10,334 bases of DNA from Bacteroidaceae bacterium. GTDB lineage: Bacteria > Bacteroidota > Bacteroidia > Bacteroidales > Bacteroidaceae. The stretch is taken from contig JAFYWE010000136.1 of the NCBI GenBank assembly GCA_017558165.1, forward strand, positions 1 through 10,334. Reading direction: 5' to 3'. Each line of letters opens with the position of its first letter. Position 1 is the stretch's first letter. Below, in pieces: positions 5,035-10,334 of the stretch. The notes under the pieces are model-generated. The model ran no database searches and was not told where the DNA came from. It worked only from the letters and a program-made list of their open reading frames with translations. The position numbers and the translations under genes are program-made.

Positions 5035-6966
5035 TTATTTCTTGTTCTTTCTTTCGTTTCTGATTCTCTCTCTCTCCTCGATGAGCTTCTTCTGCTGCTC
5101 CTGGAGCGCCTCGAAGCGTGCCATCATGTTGGCCTGCTTTGCTGGGTTGTTCTTGTTGCTCTCGGCATAAGCCTCCATCTTCTTCAGCAACTCGTCCTCC
5201 TTGATGACTCTTCTCAGGTAGATGAACATGAACACGCTTACGAGTGTAGATACGAAGTAGTAGAAGTTCAAGCCCGATGAGTACTCGTTGAAGATGAAGA
5301 AGAACATCACCGGCATAATGTACATCATCCAGCGCATCATCTTCTGCTGCTGCTCCATCTCTGGGCTGCCACCCATGCTTGGCTGCATCTTGCTTGTGTA
5401 GTATGTGTTAATGATCTGTGTAAGGCAGAACAAAAGGCAGAATATGCTCACGTGGTCACCGATTGGCCAGATGTATGTGTCCCAGCTGATGAGTGAGTCG
5501 AATGACGAAAGGTCGTGTGCCCACAGGAAGCTCTGCTGGCGCAATGCGATGGCATTTGGCACGAAGTTGTAGAGCGCGATGAAGATAGGCATCTGTATGA
5601 GCATCGGCAGGCAACCGCCCATCGGGCTTGCGCCGAACTTCTGGTAGAGTGCCATGGTCTCCTGCTGCTTCTTGAGTGCATCCTCCTTCTTTGTGTACTT
5701 GGCGTTGATCTCGTCAATGTATGGCTTGAGCGCGCGCATCTTTGCCGATGATATGTATGACTTCTTTGTGAAAGGATATACAACTGCCTTTACAATAAGT
5801 GTCAACAGAATGAGCACGAGACCCATGTTGAGGCCGAAGCCTGAGAGCAGGTCGAACAACGGCATTACGAAGAAACGGTTGATCCAGCGTACGATAGGCC
5901 ATCCGAAGTAGATGATCTCCTGCAAATCCGGGTCTTTATCGTTGTTGATTACAAGCGCGTTGCTCTCCTTGAGGACGTCGAACTTGTTAGGACCGAAGTA
6001 GAACTGGAGCTTTGTTGGCTCGGCACCTGTGGGGTCAAACGGTGTCTTCATGGTAGAGGTACATCTCTTGAGGAGTCCCTTACCCTTCTGGATAGTCTCT
6101 GACTTGATGTCCGCATCGGTGAAGCTCTCGCCGGCAATCATTATTGACGAGAAGAACTGGTTCTTGTATGCAAGCCACTTGAGGGGCTCCTCAACCTTCT
6201 CGCTCTTGTCGGCCATCTGGCTCAGGTAGTCCGAATCATCGTCAACTGGCTTGTATGTGGCGCTTGAGAACCTCTGCTCGAACTCATAACCTGGCTCAAG
6301 CTGGCGGATGAACTGCTTCCATGTGATGCTTGCCTCGTTGCCGCTGATGATGTCGTTCATGTTGTGCGCGGTAACGTTGAGGTTCACCATCTGGCTGTTG
6401 CCGAGCAACGAGTACTCGAAATCAATGTAGCGACCGCCCTTCTTGAAGTCAAGACGCATCACTACCGAACTGTCGGTGGCGTTTACAGGTGTGAAGAACA
6501 GCTCGTTGGTGTTGATGTTCCTGTCGGCAAGGTTGCTCTTGAAGAAGAAATTGATTGTATTGCTTCCGTTGAGCTCCTTGTTGGCCTCGGTAACGTTGAT
6601 CTTGTCCTTGCTGTCAAAGATTACCACGTTCTCGCCGTTCTGGTCCTCGTAGTCCTTGAGCGAAACCGATGCGATACGTCCTCCGTAGGTAGAGATGTCT
6701 ACCTTGATCTTCTCGTTCTGGATGGTCACGTTCTTGTTCTCACCCTTGAGCACGTTGTAGAAAAGGCTGCTGTTGTCATCGATCTGTGACAGGAACTTTG
6801 CCTCGTCTGCCTTGACGATGCTGTCCTTCCTGAGCTCTTCTCTTCTTGTCGCCTCGGCCAATTCCTTCTGTGCCTGGATCTGCTCTGCCGATGGCTGACT
6901 GAAATGGAAATAGGTTATAAGAACCAAACCAATGAGTATGTATGCAAAGATACTTCTTTTGTCCAT
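5035..6966 (-). CDS. yidC: membrane protein insertase YidC
   Basis: YidC (Oxa1 family) inserts and folds inner-membrane proteins, alone or with SecYEG. At 643 aa it has the Gram-negative plan. TM1 is at 6-22. A large periplasmic beta-sandwich domain covers about 60-345. The conserved five-helix insertase core spans about 360-585, with LTLIVKAVVYPFTKKSYISSAKMRALKP (388-415), SPMGGCLPMLIQMPIFIALYNFV (447-469), and the last helices at about 500-520, 546-562 and 567-585. K393 stands where E. coli has the groove Arg366; the positive charge is kept. The cytoplasmic tail after 586 is long and charged, ending ERERIRNERKNKK, suitable for ribosome contact. The ATG at 6966 places TM1 at the N-terminus, and there is no Shine-Dalgarno sequence. 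It is the first gene of a unit with the 210-aa gene. Confidence 0.97.
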   Translation of the reverse strand: MDKRSIFAYILIGLVLITYFHFSQPSAEQIQAQKELAEATRREELRKDSIVKADEAKFLSQIDDNSSLFYNVLKGENKNVTIQNEKIKVDISTYGGRIASVSLKDYEDQNGENVVIFDSKDKINVTEANKELNGSNTINFFFKSNLADRNINTNELFFTPVNATDSSVVMRLDFKKGGRYIDFEYSLLGNSQMVNLNVTAHNMNDIISGNEASITWKQFIRQLEPGYEFEQRFSSATYKPVDDDSDYLSQMADKSEKVEEPLKWLAYKNQFFSSIMIAGESFTDADIKSETIQKGKGLLKRCTSTMKTPFDPTGAEPTKLQFYFGPNKFDVLKESNALVINNDKDPDLQEIIYFGWPIVRWINRFFVMPLFDLLSGFGLNMGLVLILLTLIVKAVVYPFTKKSYISSAKMRALKPYIDEINAKYTKKEDALKKQQETMALYQKFGASPMGGCLPMLIQMPIFIALYNFVPNAIALRQQSFLWAHDLSSFDSLISWDTYIWPIGDHVSIFCLLFCLTQIINTYYTSKMQPSMGGSPEMEQQQKMMRWMMYIMPVMFFFIFNEYSSGLNFYYFVSTLVSVFMFIYLRRVIKEDELLKKMEAYAESNKNNPAKQANMMARFEALQEQQKKLIEERERIRNERKNKK

Positions 6967-7010
6967 GGTGTGTAAGATATCGTTTGTTTGTTAGATTTGA
7001 CAATTTCGCG

Positions 7011-7018
7011 CAAAGTTA
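7011..7018 (-). promoter_or_regulatory. putative -7 box of yidC
   Basis: On the minus strand this reads TAACTTTG, a full match to TAnnTTTG. No clear TTTG lies at the -33 distance. The start would fall near 7003, giving a leader of about 36 nt to the yidC ATG. Confidence 0.5.
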
Positions 7019-7125
7019 GCAAAAATAATCGTAAAGCCTTGTAAAAACGTTATAATTTTAGGCTCAGGGCATTGCGCGCGCGTGCTTATTCCATATGAAA
7101 ATGTCACTTCGTAATTAAAAAGTGT

Positions 7126-7133
7126 TATATTTG
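7126..7133 (+). promoter_or_regulatory. putative -7 box of the DUF3078-antiporter unit
   Basis: The sequence TATATTTG matches TAnnTTTG exactly, 37 nt before the ATG at 7171, so the leader would be about 30 nt. The -33 element is not obvious. A 5-bp inverted repeat (CACTT 7106-7110, AAGTG 7120-7124) sits just upstream and overlaps the spacer. It could be an operator, but it is too short to call. Confidence 0.5.
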
Positions 7134-7170
7134 CATTCAAAATGTACAACACCAATCAAAAACAAGTACA

Positions 7171-8451
7171 ATGAAGCTCAAGTATAATCTATTGCTATTA
7201 TCATTTTGTATTGTCTTCACGGCGACATCGCAGAACAGTCAGGTCTACAGGTTCTTCAACAAGGGTATTGATGCCATTGTCAAGGAGGCGAATGAGATTG
7301 ATTCCGATTATGAGGAGGAGAAGTCCAATCATGTGTATTCCAGAATGTTCTCGATTCCGGTCCTTTACGATGCCGTGATAAACAAGGCCTGCGCGGGTGG
7401 TGAGACCGAAGATGAGTCGGACAGCGAGTTGCTCGCGATGGATGAGAAGCGTTCGGCTGTCATTGACCGTCTGTTGCTGGATATGTACTGCACACATCCC
7501 GAGAAGATTGTGATGACCGAGGAGGAACTGTTGCAGGAGATGAGCCTCGCAGGTGTCACTACAGACAAGAAGCCTGCTCTTGAAATGGCAAACGCCAGAG
7601 TGAATATCCCTGAGAATGTGGCCGGCGGCATGAAGACTACCGTGGTGAAGCCTAACTACTGGACCACAAACGGTAGTATTGCTATGAACTTTACCCAGAA
7701 CTATATCTCGGATAACTGGTATCAGGGTGGTGAGAGCAACAAGACCATGATATGTGAGTTTGACTTCGATGTCAATTACAATGACAAGGACCGCATCTCG
7801 TTCAGGACACATTTCGATGCCGATCTGGGCTTTGCCACGACAAAGGCCGATACCTTGCATAGCCTCAAGACAAACACCGACCGTCTGCGCATAGAGTCGA
7901 ACCTCGGCTACAAGTTGATAAAGAATCTCGATGCAACCGTCAAGGTCAAGCTCGAGAGTCAGTCCATGCCGAGCTATTATACCAACAGCCACGATTTTGC
8001 GTCGAACTTCATGGCTCCTTTTGATGCCAACTTCTCGGTCGGTCTCAACTACAAGCCAACAATCAAGAAAATAAGGCTTGAGATATTCTTTGCACCTCTG
8101 TCTGCCTATAACTACAGGTTCGTGCGTTACGGTAAGCTTACATCACGTTACGGAATACGTGCCGGACGTCATCACAAGGAGGATTTCGGTACCCAGCTGA
8201 TGATAACTGTGCCAAGACAGAAAATCTCACAACTTGTGAACTGGTATTCAAAGGCCGAGTTCTATTCCAACTATGCACGTACATTCTTCCAGTGGGAGAA
8301 CAAGTTCGATGTTTCCCTTAACCGTTATCTGACAGCGTCATTGAACCTCTATGCCCGTTTTGATGACAGTGCTCCGCGTCTCAAGGACGAAGAGTTCGGT
8401 TATTGGCAGTTGAAGGAGTTTATGACATTGGGTGTTACATATTCTTGGTAA
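7171..8451 (+). CDS. DUF3078-type outer-membrane beta-barrel protein
   Basis: The 426-aa product starts with a signal peptide (1-20, LLLLSFCIVFTATS before QNS); the Cys at 13 does not sit in a lipobox. Residues 22-160 are a soluble, acidic, largely helical region (for example DYEEEKSN, GGETEDESDSE). From about 161 the pattern becomes alternating beta strands with aromatic residues. It opens with NYWTTNGSIAMNFTQNYISDNWYQGGESN (162-190), the N-W-x-x-G-G signature I associate with DUF3078 proteins of Bacteroidota. The chain ends in VTYSW, a terminal aromatic residue typical of barrels assembled by BAM. The ATG fits the signal peptide and the promoter box upstream. The function of the family is not known. 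It precedes the antiporter gene by 16 nt, so the two probably share an mRNA. Confidence 0.82.
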   Translation: MKLKYNLLLLSFCIVFTATSQNSQVYRFFNKGIDAIVKEANEIDSDYEEEKSNHVYSRMFSIPVLYDAVINKACAGGETEDESDSELLAMDEKRSAVIDRLLLDMYCTHPEKIVMTEEELLQEMSLAGVTTDKKPALEMANARVNIPENVAGGMKTTVVKPNYWTTNGSIAMNFTQNYISDNWYQGGESNKTMICEFDFDVNYNDKDRISFRTHFDADLGFATTKADTLHSLKTNTDRLRIESNLGYKLIKNLDATVKVKLESQSMPSYYTNSHDFASNFMAPFDANFSVGLNYKPTIKKIRLEIFFAPLSAYNYRFVRYGKLTSRYGIRAGRHHKEDFGTQLMITVPRQKISQLVNWYSKAEFYSNYARTFFQWENKFDVSLNRYLTASLNLYARFDDSAPRLKDEEFGYWQLKEFMTLGVTYSW

Positions 8452-8467
8452 AGACAATTTCCGTTCT

Positions 8468-10334
8468 ATGAATTTCAGTTCCCTATTCCCGGTTACGGAC
8501 CCTACGTGGATATTCCTGGGCGTGCTGTGTATTGTCTTGTTCGCCCCGTTGATATTCAACAAATTGAGGATGCCCCACATCATCGGTATGATTCTGGCCG
8601 GTCTGCTCATCGGCCCCAAGGGACTGAACATCCTGGTGCGTGACGACAGCTTCGAACTCTTCGGCAAGGTGGGACTCTACTACATAATGTTCCTTGCCAG
8701 CCTTGAGATAAACATGCAGGAGATGAAACAGGCCAAGGGCGGTGCACTGCTCATGGGTCTCGCCGTCTTCTCCATTCCCATAGCTTTGGGTCTTGTAAGC
8801 AATATCTTTATTCTTGGTTTCAGCTTCATAGCTTCGGTACTGTTGGCCAGTATGTATGCGTCGTATACGCTTATCTCATATCCCATAGTCGCGCGTTACG
8901 GTCTCTCGCGTCTGCGATGCGTGAACTTTGTGGTGGGCGGTACCATAATCACCGATACGCTCACCCTTTTCGTGCTTGCCGTTGTGGCCGGTACATTCAC
9001 CGGTGAGGCCAGCATCTGGTTCGTGTTGCTGATGCTCTTAAAGCTCCTCGCCATTGTGGCTGTGATAGTCTTTGTGTTCCCGCGTGTGGCACGCTATTTC
9101 TTCCGTACATACAACGACAGCGTCATACAGTACATTTTCGTGTTAGCGATGCTGTTCCTCGGTGCCGGCATGATGGAGATTGCAGGAATGGAGGGCATCT
9201 TGGGTGCCTTCATCACAGGACTTGTGCTCAACCGCCTTATCCCTCACTCGTCACCGCTCATGCGACGCATCGACTTTGTGGGTAACGCCATCTTCATCCC
9301 CTATTTCCTCATTGGTGTGGGTATGATGATTGATGTTAGCGTGCTCTTCAATGGCGGAGACTCGCTCATGGTGGCAACGGTTATGGTAGTCACGGCTCTT
9401 GTGGGCAAGTGGCTGGCATCGTTCTTTGTATCAAAGGTATACCGTATGTCGGGCGGTGAGCGTAGCCTAATGTTCGGGCTTTCGACCTCGCAGGCTGCAG
9501 CCACGTTGGCCGCCGCCATTGTGGGTCATGGAATAATACTTTCCGACGGCTCGCGTCTGCTCAATGAGGATGTCCTCAACGGAACCATCCTGCTCATCCT
9601 TGTCACCTGTATCGTAAGCTCCATTGTCTCTGACAGGGCTTCGCGCAAGCTTGTCGTTGCCAGTGACCTGTTGGCAAAGCCGGCTCCGCTCGACTCAAAG
9701 AAGACTCTTCTTGCACTTGCAAACCCTGCGGCAGTGGACAAGCTTATGGACTTGGCACTGCTTGTGCGCAAGGAGAACAGCCCAATTCCTCTGTCGGCAA
9801 TCACTGTAGTGCTTGATGAGGACAAGAAGTTGCAGCAACGTGGTGCGAAGGTGCTTGATGTTGCGGCTGACATTGCGGCATCGGTGAATATTCCTCTGCT
9901 TACCAAGGTGCGCCTTACGACCAACCTCGCGCACGGAATCATCCATGAGGTAAAGGAGAACGACTACCGTGAGCTCATCGTAGGTTTCCACCAGAAAGAG
10001 ACTGCTAATGACACTTTCCTTGGTGGCGTGCTTCCCGAGGTGCTCAACGCTCTGGATTGCCAGGTTGTCATGGCACGAATGAATATACCGCTCAACACCG
10101 TGCGCGTAATCCATATAACCTTCCCTGCGAAGGCCGAGTATGAGGCCGGTTTCTCATACTGGGTAGAGGAGACTGCGCGCATGGCAAGCGGTTTGGGGTG
10201 CAGGATTATGTATCATGGTCATCCCGATACCATGGCCAAGATAAAGAATATGCTCAAGGATTATGATCCTGTCAATGCACAGTTCTTTGATACCGACGGC
10301 GGTAATGACCTCAAGCGCCTTGCTACGGTGATAC
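8468..10334 (+). CDS. CPA2-type cation/proton antiporter, 3' end beyond window
   Basis: An open frame of 622 codons runs from the ATG at 8468 off the right edge with no stop. Residues 1-390 are strongly hydrophobic with about 12-13 membrane spans and the Na+/H+ exchanger fold. Features include the early FNKLRMPHIIGMILAGLLIGPKGL segment (30-53), the unwound-helix motif GGTIITDTLTL (157-167) with D163 as the likely ion-binding Asp, and LVGKWLASFF (311-320), whose K314 matches the conserved basic residue of the core. From about 400 the protein is soluble; segments such as NSPIPLSAITVVLDED and YRELIVGFHQ resemble universal-stress-protein (UspA-like) folds. It should exchange Na+ or K+ for H+ in the inner membrane, with the cytosolic part sensing a ligand; which ion is not evident. 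It follows the DUF3078 gene by 16 nt without its own promoter or Shine-Dalgarno sequence. Confidence 0.93.
   Translation, partial: MNFSSLFPVTDPTWIFLGVLCIVLFAPLIFNKLRMPHIIGMILAGLLIGPKGLNILVRDDSFELFGKVGLYYIMFLASLEINMQEMKQAKGGALLMGLAVFSIPIALGLVSNIFILGFSFIASVLLASMYASYTLISYPIVARYGLSRLRCVNFVVGGTIITDTLTLFVLAVVAGTFTGEASIWFVLLMLLKLLAIVAVIVFVFPRVARYFFRTYNDSVIQYIFVLAMLFLGAGMMEIAGMEGILGAFITGLVLNRLIPHSSPLMRRIDFVGNAIFIPYFLIGVGMMIDVSVLFNGGDSLMVATVMVVTALVGKWLASFFVSKVYRMSGGERSLMFGLSTSQAAATLAAAIVGHGIILSDGSRLLNEDVLNGTILLILVTCIVSSIVSDRASRKLVVASDLLAKPAPLDSKKTLLALANPAAVDKLMDLALLVRKENSPIPLSAITVVLDEDKKLQQRGAKVLDVAADIAASVNIPLLTKVRLTTNLAHGIIHEVKENDYRELIVGFHQKETANDTFLGGVLPEVLNALDCQVVMARMNIPLNTVRVIHITFPAKAEYEAGFSYWVEETARMASGLGCRIMYHGHPDTMAKIKNMLKDYDPVNAQFFDTDGGNDLKRLATVI

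Noticed and set aside
7074..7082. Alternating GC run (GCGCGCGCG) in the yidC/DUF3078 divergent region
   Set aside because: It is too short to claim a Z-DNA or operator role, and no second copy was seen.
6964..7170. Possible extra small gene in the yidC upstream gap
   Set aside because: No frame with a plausible start fits; the stretch is explained as a divergent promoter region with a -7 box for each direction.
7201..7992. 263-codon open frame on the minus strand inside the DUF3078 gene
   Set aside because: It lies entirely antisense to a gene with a signal peptide, promoter box and recognisable motif. Its translation has no domain pattern, and long antisense frames are common opposite GC-biased third positions.
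9526..10182. Several overlapping minus-strand frames opposite the antiporter
   Set aside because: They are shadows of the plus-strand antiporter frame, which is continuous from 8468 to the window edge and has clear membrane-protein character.

Overview
The window looks like chromosomal core DNA from a member of the Bacteroidales (Bacteroidota), probably near Bacteroides or Prevotella. The evidence is a YidC with a large periplasmic domain, a DUF3078-type outer-membrane protein, a streptopain-like (C10) protease ending in a short Bacteroidota-style C-terminal tag, a KH/HD ribonuclease Y next to ZapA, TAnnTTTG-type -7 promoter boxes, and the near absence of Shine-Dalgarno sequences. No rRNA, tRNA, insertion sequence, CRISPR array or phage gene was seen. 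The genus cannot be fixed by reading alone.

Layout. Positions 1-310 are AT-rich and hold only one doubtful 67-codon frame. A perfect 19-bp terminator hairpin (315-359) closes the first minus-strand block, which reads from right to left: a small coiled-coil protein (2342-2635), zapA (2024-2326), a strongly folded intergenic segment that is a candidate 6S-like RNA (about 1925-2023), and rny (370-1911). The second minus-strand block is a UDG-superfamily DNA glycosylase with an atypical GSFP motif (3747-4328) followed by a compact secreted C10 cysteine protease (2785-3711). The third is yidC (5035-6966) followed by a conserved-looking 210-aa protein of unknown function (4392-5024), closed by a hairpin at 4352-4377.

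A divergent regulatory region (6967-7170) separates yidC from a plus-strand pair: a DUF3078-type outer-membrane protein (7171-8451) and, 16 nt later, a CPA2-type cation/proton antiporter with a C-terminal soluble region, cut off by the window edge (8468-10334). The antiporter has no stop codon inside the window.

How the genes fit together. The zapA block combines a division-ring factor with the membrane-anchored mRNA decay nuclease RNase Y. The yidC block concerns membrane-protein insertion. The plus-strand pair concerns the envelope and ion homeostasis. Nothing here is a clear new defence or mobile system. The most interesting items are the structured RNA between zapA and rny, the coiled-coil partner gene next to zapA, the C10 protease without an inhibitory propeptide, the unusual DNA glycosylase, and the unknown gene coupled to yidC.
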